Source: Istiophorus platypterus
Lineage: Eukaryota; Chordata; Actinopteri; Istiophoriformes; Istiophoridae
DNA length: 64,000 nt
NCBI GenBank assembly: GCA_016859345.1
Contig: CM029124.1
Span: 19,060,480-19,124,479 of the forward strand
Direction of reading: 5' to 3'
Shown here: piece by piece, positions 11,101-30,567 of the stretch
Layout: every line of letters starts with the position of its first letter
Position numbering within the stretch: position 1 is the stretch's first letter
Program-made: the position numbers and the translations under genes
The notes under the pieces: generated by a model
Told to the model about the DNA's origin: nothing
Seen by the model: the letters and a program-made list of their open reading frames with translations, nothing else
Database searches by the model: none

Positions 11101-12796
11101 AACTGCAAAACAAACCCACTAAAATACATACTGTAACAGACATACCATTATTAAGTTATTATAACCAATATATTAACACAGAGTGTCCCTTCGGAGGCAT
11201 GTTTCTGGTCCAGCAAGCAAAGTAAATGATGAAATGCATTAATTTTAATTGCTCTCCAGGGTAACACATTTAAGTTTTTATTACTTGTTCTTATTGAAAG
11301 TACATTCAGTTCTCTTTTTCTTCCAGAACAAATGCAACATAACCATTTTCTTTCACCCTCTGGTTACTTTTTGGTAAGGTTTATTAATAAAAGCTGCTTG
11401 ATTAGGTTTGGGAAAGATTATGGTTTGAGTTTGGTCTAAAGGTCTAAAGTGGTGGCCTGGTTTGCCCCTGTCCCATCAAATCTCCCGACTCCACGCTCAA
11501 CAATGTTGACAATCCACAATGCCCAGTGCCACTGGATCAGAGCCCTGTTAATTGCAGCCTGACGTTAAATGAATAATTAATATATGTGATGTTTTTTCAT
11601 TTAGTAGAGCAAAATTGTGTTTTCCTGTCCAAGCGAAACAGTCATTCAATACAAAGATTTTCAGGCTCTTGTGCCCATAATACCACCTGTATTATGGCAT
11701 AGGGCACTGAAGAAAAATCTTGCCCAATATTTTCTAAGCCAATTTTCAATGCTGTACTTAGTTCTGAATTTTTCAGTTTTCCCACAGGATCCCACCTGAC
11801 TAGTTCTGAATGTACCTGTGCCACCTCATTTAAAAAATCCTAGAATCACCCTTGCACAAGTCTCACAGCCCTCCACTGTTTTGTGCTGGGAAGGCAGTGT
11901 TTGTTCAGGTTACCCTCAGGACAGGGATTATTCGACAGAGTGAAAGTTTGTAAATTTGTCCTTTATCTCACTCTCTTGTTTTTCTTCTTAAAGCCTTTAA
12001 GTTTCTGTGGCTGTTTTGGTCAAGGGATCTGGGTGGCGATGTGTAATGAAGGTTCTGCAATGAAAATGGAGAGCAGGGATAATAACGCTTTGGGTCATGT
12101 TAAAAACCAATTATAGCTTGAATGCTCTGAGTGCACTTGAATGCTGGCCGTAAGCCATGTGAAAAATCCCCATTACTTCCACTTCCCATCTGTATATCCA
12201 GCCTAAATATTAACTCTTATTTTAGATGTGTCTATGAGCATACTCAAATGTTTCATTCATTTATGGTATACATAGTATATTTATTCACACAAGCGCTATT
12301 GACTCCCATCCCCTGGCTCTAGGATGTGCTATACAGGAAATAGTACTGCTTACAAAATTATAAAATTATAAAAAAATTAATTATAAAAAAGTTTGATTAC
12401 ATTTTGCAAGCATCAGGGACTCCCATGTTTTATATCCAGTAAAGAAATACATATGCCTTTAAAGGTTGCTTATGTATTGTTAAAAACATTTCTTAAATAG
12501 CAAAGAATACCAAGGTGTATTCAATACACTCCAGGGTATTTTTTTTGCAGGCATACTTTGTCAGGAATGACCTCTAGCTTAAGGTGACTAAAGTGACAAT
12601 CAAAACATACACACAGTGACACTCAATTCATTTATGGCAGTTTTCAAAACTGCATACTGTAGTATAATAATTGTGTGTTATTGTACAATATAAAAAGAAG
12701 AAAAACAAAACATAAAATGTTATAGCAAAATTATAATGAATAGAAACGCTATGAAAGGCTCATATGATTACAGCAGATGTGCTGTCAGAGCCAAAA
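8111..12796. other. Intergenic AT-rich DNA
   Basis: No gene, known repeat or RNA was recognised. A GTG-started 121-codon frame at 8470-8835 on the plus strand resembles nothing known and fits chance expectation. Confidence 0.5.
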
Positions 12797-12797
12797 G

Positions 12798-19439
<6,642 letters not shown>

Positions 19440-20195
19440 CATTTCACAGCATCATGGTTCCACAGTGACCAGAGCTGAGTCAGATATTTAACTGGTGTCG
19501 ATGGGAGAAGCAGCTCCGACCTCAACCACCAAGCACATGGATTGCTGTGAAATTTTGTACAGACATGCATTATCCTCAGATGAATTATCCAGTTGATTTC
19601 AGTGATCCCCTGACATTTCCCCTTTTTGCCACCATTAACAGACATTTTTGGCATTTACTGTAGTAAACTGTAGCATTTACTGTAAGTATCTTGAAAACTA
19701 TTGGCTGGATTGTTATGGAATTTGGTTTCCAGAGGAGGATTGATTAATTAATTAATCTTAATAACTTTGGTGATCCAAAGTAATCAGGATTTAATTAATT
19801 TACTCTTGCACTGCTGTGAAGTTGACAATTGTGATTTTTACAAATGTCTCAAAAACTGCTGGATGAATTGTCACACACTGAAGGCCCCTGAAAGATGAAC
19901 TGAAGTCACTTTGGTGATCCTCTGACTTTTCATTTAAAACTAACATCAAACTAAATTTTCAAGTTGTCCATCCCTTCAGTTTATGACAAAATAAATTCAA
20001 AATTAGTGACATTTCCCTCAGCCTTAGCTTTACTTAGTGTTTACTTAGTTACTTAGTGTTTACTGTTCATAAGAAAATGTTAGAATGCAAGTAATGCTGA
20101 AGTAAGGTAGTGAAGATGTTGTAAACATCATACCTGCTTGGTGATAGCACTGTCACTGCAAATATGTCAGCATGCTGATGTGCTCAGAGCCACAT
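19440..20195 (+). mobile_element. Teleost interspersed repeat, copy A
   Basis: Diagnostic pieces are GTGAAATTTTGTACAGACAT, ACTTTGGTGATCC (seen twice), and near the end GTAAACATCATACCTGCTTG followed by ATGTCAGCATGCTGATGTG. These match a very common teleost repeat of unclear class whose units recur internally. Copy B (44600-45050) and inverted copy C (48750-48910) are related. It is noncoding. Confidence 0.7.
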
Positions 20196-20273
20196 CCCAT
20201 TGTAAAAGCCCCTCTAATTTAATTACATTTCTTGTTGCTCTGCCTTTGCTTACAAAAAAGTCACATTTTTCTG

Positions 20274-20290
20274 TTTTTTTTTTTTTTTTT
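20274..20290. repeat. T17 homopolymer
   Basis: Uninterrupted run of 17 T. Confidence 0.9.
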
Positions 20291-23116
20291 GATATTATTC
20301 ATTGGTGAAGTCCTTATTTTTAAGTATACATGCCAATGCCGGAACTTTGTATTTGCAATACAGCTGGTGTCCTTCACTGGAAAACAAATCTTACTTCCAT
20401 TATCAGAGACCAGAGAGAATAATGTAACACAGAATCTCTCCGTCTCTCTCTGCCAGAATATGTGTTGCTATTTGGCTTTTTATGTATCTCCACTTTTCGC
20501 TCACTAATGGCCACCCTTAATGCTTTTCCTTTTTAATAGTGGAGTTGTTTTCCATACATAGGAGAGCAGGATGGACCTGGGACACTGTGTGGCTGCATCA
20601 CTTTTAATGAGCAGCAATTTAGCCATTGCACCAACTGGAGCAGAACAGAGAAAATTAAGAAAAAACATTTAATTTTTGAACTTGCTGGGTTGAACGCCAA
20701 ATTTCTGCATTTTCAGGGCTGATAGCAGACGCTGAGGGAGACCAAAGAGTGAGGCCAGCATGTTTTTGTGCATATGTGTAAGTGGATGCATGGGCGTTTG
20801 TTTGTGTATAATTTTGTGTAAGACAGAAGAGCAGGGAGAAACACACCCCAGGCTCACTGACTGGGGCTGCTGATGAAGGGCCAAATGTGTCCCTGCCGGT
20901 ATGGCATAGTATACAATACACTCTGAAACCAGTGTCATCCAGTCTGCTACCGGCAACTCTTATTCACCAAACAGACAGAAATAAAAGGCAGGCCGTACAG
21001 AGCAGATGTGAGAGGCCACTTGTAGTACTCTAGAAGGCTTATTAACACTACAAGGTTACAGTCACTAGAAATAATCTGTTTCAAATTATGCATGCATGCC
21101 TAATTTTTAGAGCAAACAATCACAACACTGCATGATGTAGGAGATTATCCAACCTTGCCAAATGTGTTTTATTGTCATGCATTATCAGTTTTTGCAGGAA
21201 TGTTTCACTCAATAGTCAAGAAACTAAGCTTCTCCCGCAGACGAGAAAAGGAGCAGAACATGTCTGTGAATGTTTTCAGATAGTATTCATGGTGGGTATA
21301 AGATGGAATCCCTGGATATGGTGCAATTTTGCTGTGCTACCAGCTGCAACTAAACGATTACCAACTGCATCTTCTGCCTGGACACACTCACGAGATGAGA
21401 GCCTGAGTGAAGAATGAGAGGGGAAAACACAGGGGTTTATTCATACATATCAGCAGTCAGGTAATCCGACTGGCAATGGAATAAGAAGATTAGCAATACA
21501 CACTGATGAGTGTGACCTCACAAGAAATATTGCTGAGGAGTGCGTGCTGAGTTTAGCTGTGAATCTGGACAAGTTCTGCATTGGCATGTAGATCATGGAC
21601 ATCCTGGTAGTGCAGGATAGGAAGTTAAGGTTCATAAATCCTTTCATTCACCTTGATATGTGTGCCTTAAAAAACAAGCATTAATAAAATCCTCCCTTTT
21701 GTTGTTCCTACTACCCAAAGTACTTTTATTGGAGAGCTTATTTTCATTGTTTGCTACTGCTGAGCTGAATGTGCTTAAGGTAAATGCCTGTCACAGTGTC
21801 TTTGCAACTGCATCTTGATTGTTTTAAGACTGTATTAGCCATTTTTTTGCCATGGGTTGCCCTATTTGCTGGTGCTTGCATCAAGGATGTGTTTATGCCA
21901 TGCTCCTAAAGCCTTGGATATAATTGGCTTCAGTTAGTGACAATGAAACTGGGTGTTGGAGCACTTTTAGTGGTTCTTTAATTTCAAAATGAATGAAGAT
22001 TTGGTATTCATGCGTGACTTCAAAGCAAAAATTATAACTGATAGACAAATCAGCAAAAGGCAAACCTTATGTTGACAACTGCAATGAAAAGAAAATATAT
22101 ATATATGCACCTTTTAAGGCACAACATTTTATCGAAGATATTACAGTAAGGACAATGAGGCTACTGGGTACTGAAAAAGCAACATATTTTTTCAGAGTGA
22201 TTAGCAGAGGTGATATATCTCTTGCCAGATGAAATTGTGAGAAGCATTAAAGATTCATAAACAGGAAATTATCTGTAAATCATTGTTATGATTCATGCAT
22301 ATTTAATGAAGCCTCATAAATAGTACTGCGTTATATGGTAATGAACATAGGTGCGCTCGGCAGCACTGCATCGACCAGCCTGAAGGCATCATCTTTCACT
22401 TGATCTTCAGAAAAGCCTGTCAGATGAATGAGAGGCATGCAGGCCTAAATGGAAATGACTTGATAAACAAACCTATCTCTTCCAGATAGCCTCTTTCTTT
22501 TGGTAAGCAAAGCCTGCAACAGCTAACAAGGCTCAGTTCATCAGGAAATAGACTGAGACAAGCAAATTGAAAGAAATTCATTCAAAGCAGTTTTGATGGT
22601 TATAGCCTATTACTCTACAGTGACTGTCTTAAAGGTTAAACACAGCTGAAATTGTCTTTTTTCCTAACACTTTTGAAAGTAATAGCATTGTCATACAGCA
22701 ACAACAGGGAAGCTGATGGAGTGGAACTGCATCTCATTACCACTGATACAGCAGTAACCAAGGCAACAAGTAGACATGCCATATCCCTAAATTAATGCAC
22801 AATTAATGAGTAACCATAAAAAATTTGTATCTCCTGTATAAATTCTGTATTTTTGTAACTATAGCATAAAACTGACCAAGCTGAAAAAAATCTTGGTTAG
22901 AATTTTAAAAATGAATTAAATCCAGTCTTGTTTTCTTGTAGTTGGTCTCTGAGGCAAAGTACATCTTGTTATGAGCACAAAAATTCATGCCAATTAACCT
23001 TACTGTGTAGGAGCATGGTAATTTTTTTTTATTTTGACCTGCTGTATGATTGTAGCAGCTGAAGTCTGCTATTGCTGTAAATCAACAGCAACATATTTTC
23101 ATTCGCTCAAGGACAT

Positions 23117-23131
23117 GGGGGGGGGGGGGGG
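23117..23131. repeat. G15 homopolymer
   Basis: Uninterrupted run of 15 G on the plus strand, liable to sequencing-length error. Confidence 0.9.
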
Positions 23132-23394
23132 CGTCAACTCAGTCCAATACATGGAAAGAATTATTTTCTAACTTTCTAACCTTTCCTGGAGAAAATAGTG
23201 AACATGGTCTATTAGCTCTATTCTAGCAATGCCTCTTTCTTACAGTTTCACAGTTTCATACCTCCAAGCCATACCTTATAGGTGATTTTAATTACTTTAT
23301 GATCTATGTTTCCATTACCCAAATGTGCACTGGGGTCGCAGGCTTTCTTTTTTTAACCTGTGGGTTAATGATTATATTTGACTAAGTTTATGTC

Positions 23395-23548
23395 TTATTC
23401 ACTCAGCTTTTCAGCCAGAAAGTACCACTTATGTAGGGGACTTGCATTTTCCTGAGGCTGTGATCTGTTACCATCCGGGGAGGGTCTGGAGGAGCAACAG
23501 TTCTGCAAGTGCTTTTGAAGGTAGGAACACGGGGCAGGAATGATGACA
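23395..23548 (-). other. Speculative terminal exon-like frame
   Basis: An acceptor-like TCATCTTCTCAG lies just above 23548. The frame that begins with one carried-over base stays open for 51 codons to a TAA at 23397-23395, giving VIIPAPCSYLQKHLQNC near its start. The phase fits the donor at 24198. No family was recognised. All three frames are open over much of the block, which weakens the case. Confidence 0.15.
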
Positions 23549-24197
23549 CTGAGAAGATGAGACACATTAACAACAGATTAATCCAGCTGTAATGGCTGTC
23601 ATATTGCTTGAACAGAGGGGATACAGGCAGTACAATGACTTAGGGAAGTAGCGCCAGAGTTCCCATCCCGAACATATCACCCTGCTGGGACAGATGACAG
23701 GACACTATTAATTTTAAATGACTTTGAAAAAGAACCACATTACACAAAAATGTTCCGAAAATTGTCTTTCAGACATGCATCTGTTCACACTAAATGAGAA
23801 GGCATCATAAAGGGACTATCAATAATAAGAGAATCCTGCTCGGTTCATATGGTTTCACATTCCCTAATCCTTGTAAAAGTAACACGTCTGAAATACAACA
23901 AAAAACTGAGCCAAACCGTTAGATACACCTCACTGTGAATTCGTTTGTCATTGGCTTTTTTCCATTATTGGCCTGAATATGTGATCCCCACACACCACAT
24001 GAGTTGTTCTTACATGTTGAACAAATAGCAGACACTTTCAAATTGGCTCAGGTCTGTCTGCAAATGTACAAGACTGCATTTGCATCTGTAAACCTCCCTG
24101 TCATAACCAGACAATCTTTGCTGACAACGTGGTCCATACCAAATTTCTGCTTGTTGTTAGGTAAGATAGATTTGGTGTAAACTGCTGTTTAACTCAC

Positions 24198-24388
24198 TGT
24201 CTTCCATAACGATTTCCTAGGTACTGACTGTCATTTTTCACAGAGTATTTCACAGAGCAGGAGACAACAGCAGGATCAAGCATCATCAAAGTGTCCCTGA
24301 ATGGCCCATGTGTTCCCAGTCCCACTGTGACCAGGTTGATGTCGTTCTTGATGGAGAATCTTATCCAGGCCAGCTGTAGCCCCTCTCC
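24198..24388 (-). other. Speculative internal exon-like frame
   Basis: This open minus-strand frame has coding-like third positions: IKNDINLVTVGLGTHGPF, then SVKYSVKNDSQYLGNRYGR. It ends at a consensus donor CA|GTGAGT (GT at 24197-24196). A possible acceptor, GGCTACAG, lies at 24374 but has no clear pyrimidine tract. The spacing of Trp, Thr-Gly and Asn-Asp-Ser loosely recalls an F5/8 type C (discoidin) domain, but the match is too weak to name. The opposite strand is also partly open. Confidence 0.2.
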
Positions 24389-25463
24389 TCAGCCGGGCTC
24401 CTCATGGGCCTGGCAGAGCAGCAGTGCCAATGCCCATCAGCACTGAACATCAGTCACTGCATGCCCCAGATTTATACATCATCTCCACTTCAGAGGGCTG
24501 GCCGACTGCTTCTATATATTCTGTGTGTCTGGAAGTGTCTGTGAGTGTGTGGACAAAATTAACTAACTGAGGCAATTAGAGATTTCATGAATATCATTTT
24601 TTTATGAAAAAGGCTCGACACAAATAAACCCAATACATTTCTGCCACCTGCATGATGCGGAGGTGATGCAGTTCATCTTTTTTTAGGTGAGAAGGTAATT
24701 TAATCCGTGAACCCCTACTCATACTGTTGCTGCTATAAACATTCGCTTTTGTTTATCTCATGATGCACAATACATACAAACCACACAAGCATAGCTAGAA
24801 AACACCTCTGCCAATTCTAGAAAATCATTTCTGTCACATCCCTGTAATATTTTGAGCAAATTTCTAAGTTTGCTTAGAAAACCATAGCCATCTGAAGGAG
24901 AAGGTCACAAAGTGAGAACTAAAATATCTAAAAATTACATAAAAATCTCTCACTGAGTGGAAGAAAATACTGTAAAATCTTCGACAAACTTACCATCTCA
25001 AGCTCTTTAGAGGAAAATCACAGGATACTATTTATCTGTGATTCTTCTAGAACCAAGCAAAGGTACTGAAAAACAATTAAATGGACAAACTGAATAAACA
25101 AGGAAAGAAGGGAGACTGTTTAAATATTTATCCTCCCTGTTTATTCCCTGAGCTCAACACATCTCTTACTTCCTTTGCTGGACTTAGAATACATTCCAAA
25201 AGCATCTAAAAACAATAAAGAAAATGTACCTATAGGTCATCATTGACAATCGAAATGAAATGTTTAGGTCTTATACCTTGTGATATTTTCCTTAACTGTG
25301 GGAAGTCTGATGTTTCATGAGAAAGAGAGAGCTTCAGGAAGCCTCGGGGCAGTGGAGCTGCTGGGCTGAAATGAAATACTTTTGAAACAGTTTTTGTGCC
25401 TTGGGCAATATGAGGCTTCATAGTTAGTTTATTAAAAACACAATAATCTCAGGCTCTTTGTAG

Positions 25464-25715
25464 TCATGCTTTGTAGGGGAGTACCACTGAATACACAATT
25501 CTCATCATGGTGTTTTTTAACCTCTCAGCTCGACCGTTTCCTGGATCCACTGAATTTATGACTGCATTCTCCAGAACCTTCTTATCCTTTAGGAAATGCC
25601 TGAGGAAGAAACGGTGACAGTTATTTGAGAATGCATGAGAGATGAATGAGGTCCATGTGTCTTTTTGAAGATAAATCTGAGAGACTTTGGTGTAAGAAGT
25701 TGCAGAAGCCATCAT
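25464..25715 (-). other. Unrecognised 83-codon frame with ATG start
   Basis: The frame begins MMASATSYTK and includes an internal acceptor-like TTCTTCCTCAG at 25600, then HFLKDKKVLENAVINSVD, ending LPYKA before TGA. No known family is recognised. Length is within chance expectation for this much DNA. Confidence 0.12.
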
Positions 25716-26214
25716 AATTTCAAGAATATGATGGGACTCTCTGGTTCAAGCTCGCACAAATCAGTTCTTCAGTTGAAGATATATTTATTTCTGCCACCTC
25801 ACAGGCCGTGACAAGCTTTAGACACAGCAATTTTACCTATCAAAGCAATATGGAATGAACCAGCGTATGGCTTATAGTATTCAGCGACCTGAAAAAAATA
25901 TATTTAAAGCCTTTCTACAGGCCCAAAGTCTTGGTGAAAATAACCTGTCATTTCAAATTCATTGTCAGCACAATGATGACGTCTGACGTCAGTGACAACA
26001 GAGGCCATTTCACGCATTCACCATTATATTATCATCACCTACACAGTCTAAACCCTCATGTGGCTGATGTAAGTGTAGGTGTAGGGTTTTTTTTTAGCAC
26101 AACCTCAAAAATATGGCGCCCTGCTTTTCACTGCACATGTTGCTTGAGCATGTAACAAATCAATCAAGCCTGTAAATCTTTAGGCAAATTAGAAATAATA
26201 TGTAATAGACATTT

Positions 26215-26450
26215 TTGGACATACGCTTTTAAGTTTTCTTTCTGAGAGTATCATGGAAAGACTGGTATGTACAGATTCTCTGGTCTGTATAGTAAATATA
26301 AACTTACATTCAGAAGGTGGTTGAATTTGCTTAGCATAAAGACTGCAAGCAATGGAGAAACAGCTTGTTGGAGTCATCACTGTAAGGTTACAATGGTTTC
26401 CCACCTGCTCCCAGTCTTTATGATATACTCAGCTAACCACCTCCTGTCCA
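26215..26450. mobile_element. Foldback-type teleost repeat, degenerate copy
   Basis: It carries TTGCTTAGCATAAAGACTG at about 26329-26347 and the inverted counterpart CCCAGTCTTTATGATATAC at about 26410-26428. It also has the outer string TACGCTTTTAAGTTTTCTTT. These match a common teleost element whose ends read ...TTAGCTTAGCACAAAGACTGG and its reverse complement. Related copies are at about 55540-55745 and 62068-62470. Confidence 0.65.
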
Positions 26451-29378
26451 CTAAATATTCATCTAGAAATACCTATAGTCTTGATAGGTGACAGTTTTCA
26501 GGTAGATTTCAGTGTAAATCCAGCTCCTAGTCATTATGCAGCAACAAGCGATGGGAGTTGACAGCATCCATCGCATGAGCTGTGATCATCAAGTTGTGTG
26601 AGAATCTCCACAGGTAATTGATAGAAAATATCTTGTTCATCAGATCTCAGTGCTGAATGTTTGTTTGATGGCGAGTTCAATGTGACACAGAGGCAAGATG
26701 TTATAAAGCAGAGATCTGACCAGACATGCATGTTTGTAACCTAGGATGAGCTGTTGTGCCTGTTGAATTATTGATGTGTCTCTCTCTTCAAAGAGGCAGG
26801 TGGTGCTCACAATGACGAGCTAGTTATTAACAGCTTCATTTTCTCAGTCATTTCGTCCTGCTCACTGGCAGACAGGCGGGTGGACAGAAAGACTCACAGA
26901 CATGCACGAGTGTTCACTCATCCAAATATATGCATATGTGAGAACATGTACAGAGATGTGCACGCCGTATCCCCAGAGCCATTGGGTCTGTAAATAGGTT
27001 GACAGGTAATCCCGTGGTTTGTAATGCTCCTCGAGCCATTCAACTGGAACAGATTGAATTTCGGGGCTTTTGCCACACAGCTTTTCACTGACTATCCCCT
27101 GTAAGTTGTAGGGGATGTGTAATTTTACTTTGCACTGCGATGGACAGAGATTAATATTTGAAAATCTCATATGGGTTGTAAATGTTTCATGAATACATAA
27201 GTTGATGTGTGACTATAACTAATTCCAAATAAGATTTTTGCAGAAGGTGAAATGCTAACAGCCAAGTTCACCAAGTTTAACATCGACCCAAAGAAGACCA
27301 AACATTTCAAAATATTTGATTTAGACATATATAAACATCACATGCAACTTTTTTGGCTGATACTGAAACGGTCATTTTTATTCCAGTTTCTCCACACAGC
27401 ATCGAGCAAATATGGATAACTGCAGGTGATGTCCCAGCTTGTGAATTGAATGTGAAAGAGATAAATTTGACAACCAATTCTGCTATCTACTATGAGGATT
27501 TGAATTTTCATTTAACATACAATATCTACACAGTCAGTGTAGGTGTTCAGGACTGGATGGCCTGTATGGGTTTGTATTCCACTTCAGCATTACCAGTCAG
27601 GTCTACCTATCTGCTTCACAAGGTTCTATGGCGCTTGGTTGTCATGAAATATTTATACCACACTTTTGCTTTTCTTCCGCTCACTTCAGCTCTTTTTATC
27701 CTCTGATGCATACAGATGTACAAACACATATGTGGACTGTACGCACAAGTCTACAAGCTTGTTGTTGGAGATTTCAAAAGACCTGCCAGAACACGTCTAT
27801 GTAAAAATCTACTGTAGAGTTAACGGAAGCATGAGGCATGCACACAAACAGAGTCATCAGAAAGAGAAATCCTGCCAAGTGTCATCAGTCATGGTGTTTA
27901 GATGTGGGTGGGGTGGAGCTGAGATAAACCCTTCCTCTTCCCTGTGCCATCTTCATCTCACTGGGCTGTAGATGGCAGATAAGTCAACATTTAAGTGGTT
28001 TCAACTAAACTTTTACCCTCAACACAGACACGAAGAAACTGATCTGGGGAAGGTCATGACCATTAAAATTAGTCATCTTACATTTATGTTGAAAAGAAGT
28101 TCCCTAGTCTGTCACCCAGTTAATCAAAGAATATGCAATGGTGTTCCAGTCTGTAAAAGTGTCATTCAAGTGTCAACTGCTGATATAAATTACCTGTTAT
28201 CATTTTCTCTGCCTAGAATCATAATTTACAATTTTGTGCTGTCGACTGAGTTGATATCAATTTGGCAGGTATGTCATTTTAAAAAGCAGCTCTGAATATA
28301 AATCATCAGTTTTGGCAAAATGAACAGCTATAAATATGTAGATTCTTTTCTCAGCAAAATCTGTGATTTCATGCGTGAGGAACAGGAACAGAGAGAACGT
28401 TTGAGCTTTTAGGATCTTGCTGTCTCATAGAAGAACTGAATCACGAATTTTCATACAAGTTGGCAAAAATGCAAAAATCATTAAAAATTGTCATATTTTT
28501 TGTTGGATCACAGTATTATTGCTACTGAGAAAAACATCTTCAAACTAATATGGCGTGATTATGACTCAAGTTTGTACTACATTAGGATCAATACAAAGAA
28601 GCATTTATAGGCCAAGTATGAACTGTCCCATCGTCTCCATCGGTTGATCAAGTATTAAACCGTCACATCTCATGGTCATGTGTATTACTCTAAAATGCAT
28701 CAGGCCAATGTGGTGCCATGTACCACAGGTACATCAAAAATAACTTGTACTTTTTCTCAATATGACATGCTTTCAGTTTCTTTATGTATAGTAGCACAAA
28801 TATAAGGTATCAAGAACAACATTACAATAATCTTTACAAACAGTTCAACAGGATACAATATTGACTCTTAAAAGACAAAGGGGTTTACAGGGAAAATATA
28901 AGTTCCATAATATACAACATTTCAAATATCAATTTTTCACTAGAGAATGTCAGATTCTGTATCCAACCTCTATGTTTCAAAAGACAGTACACTCAGATCT
29001 CCTCTATCTGTTATATATCCCACTGAAATTTTACCTAAAATGAGTTTAAATCTGCTTAACACTAGGACATACTGGAAATTTCCAGAGAATGTTAAAAATC
29101 TAGGAGATTCACTTTTTAGAAGCAACTTCTCTAAATCTCTCTCTCGCTGTTAATAAAGATGTTACCTTAGTTTCTGTATATCAAACGGAAAACTGAGGTA
29201 ATTAAGGTTAAAGTATAGTGTTTCTGTTCTCCACTGTTCTTTAAGCTCCAGCATGTTTTTAACTACATTTCCTAATCCAAGATTCCTAAAAATTAATAAA
29301 TTAAATAAACATAATTGAGAGTTGTGCAACATGTTTTATTTTGATGAGCTACATGAAAACAAAGTCAATATAAATCTT
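26451..29378. other. Intergenic DNA
   Basis: No supported gene. Several 100-codon frames (26862-27170 minus; 27353-27706 and 27972-28295 plus) have no recognisable domain and fit chance expectation. Confidence 0.45.
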
Positions 29379-29672
29379 TCAACCTACCTTGCTGAGAACC
29401 ACTTCATATTTGATATGCAGGTGTGCGGCAGCCAGCTGTAACAGCCACGGCAGAGCTTTCTGTTCAGAGTCCCAGCAGGATCCACCACTGTCCTGGTCCT
29501 CCTCTTCTTGAAAGGTGCTCACAACTAGGTCAGTAGCTGTTATTATAATGCAGCTCACCTGTGGCTGCCTGACCTGCTGCAGAGCAGCTAATTTGGGTAA
29601 TCCTTCCTTTAGCTCTCCTCCTGGATGTTTCCCAGGGGCCTCAGCTGTGGGAGCTGAGCTGACAACACTGGT
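29379..29672 (-). other. Speculative coding exon, unrecognised product
   Basis: A 98-codon frame without an obligatory ATG is open from 29672 to a TGA at 29381-29379, in DNA more GC-rich than its surroundings. It includes LAALQQVRQPQVSCIIITA, an acidic EEEDQDSGGS linker and ALPWLLQLAAAHLHIKYEVV. A consensus donor AAG|GTAGGT (GT at 29387-29386) falls just before the stop, and CAG acceptors lie near its start. Codon use looks coding-like. No family could be named. It may be an exon of an unannotated minus-strand gene, a decayed gene, or chance. Confidence 0.25.
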
Positions 29673-30548
29673 TTACTGCAGTAGTTCATCACAGTGTTGC
29701 CACAGTCGTTACATACATTTACTGTCACTTCTCTTTTAGGTTCAGACGAGTTGTCTTTTCACTATACACATTGAAGCCTCTACTACATGATGAAAAAGCC
29801 CCAAATGACAACAGTTTGGGAAACTTTGCTGAGGCTTTTGGATACTATAACTTTTACACTTCGGAAAGTTTACTGAAAGGTTAGAAGTCTACCAGTCCCT
29901 GTCTGCCCTATGCTAATGTAGCAGGCTGGGTTTGTTTTCTCAGTGTGTCACTTAGCTCTCCTCACACCTTAGTCATCAATAATGCCCAAGGAACAACAAA
30001 CAGCAAGGAAGAGGACATAAAAAGGTCCTTCAGAGTGAGCCTGAGTCTGTCCATCCAACAGGAAATACCAGCTCTGTAGAAAAACCAAAGGACCAGATTT
30101 AAAGATCTGCTCTTCATGCAGCACTGTGACATTGTGATTTTCAAACATTTCACCATAACAGATAACAACACAACATATGTTAGCTGTCTTGTATTACAGT
30201 CTAAGGAAAACATAACATCCCCCTCATAAAGTAGTTATCAATTTTATGAGAAAAGTTGGAACAACATTTACAGGTTTCGCATTAACATGAGTGAAGGAAC
30301 TGTGTGGGAGTAAAGTCAACAACAGAACACACAGTGGGAGTGACAGACAAGGAAAGACAGGGAGGAGGCAATGTGAACATAGGAAAAGAATGATAGATTA
30401 GAATAATAGAGTAAAAATGTGTTTCTTCTCAAAGATTAGGCAGTAAACAATAATGTTAAAGGGGAAAGCAGAGATGCAAGGATTGTAGATTTGAGAAGCC
30501 ATTATACTAGATTTTATTCAGTTAATACTGTGACTTTTTGTATAAAAC

Positions 30549-30567
30549 ATATATATATATATATATA
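30549..30567. repeat. (AT)n short microsatellite
   Basis: Alternating AT run of 19 bases. Confidence 0.9.

Larger units (their letters stand above)
20196..23394. other. Intergenic DNA
   Basis: No gene recognised. It includes a short AT alternation near 22098 and a G15 run at 23117-23131. The AT-rich block at about 22230-22330 is dense in homeodomain- and octamer-like words such as ATGCATATTTAAT, but this is weak evidence of regulation. Confidence 0.45.

Noticed and set aside
26862..27170. 102-codon minus-strand ATG frame
   Set aside because: No recognisable family. An acceptor-like CTTACAG lies inside it, but there is no donor and no phase partner.
29950..30100. Acceptor-like TTTTTCTACAG with short open frames on the minus strand
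   Set aside because: The acceptor is good, but two of the frames are short or closed and none joins convincingly to the 29.4-kb block.
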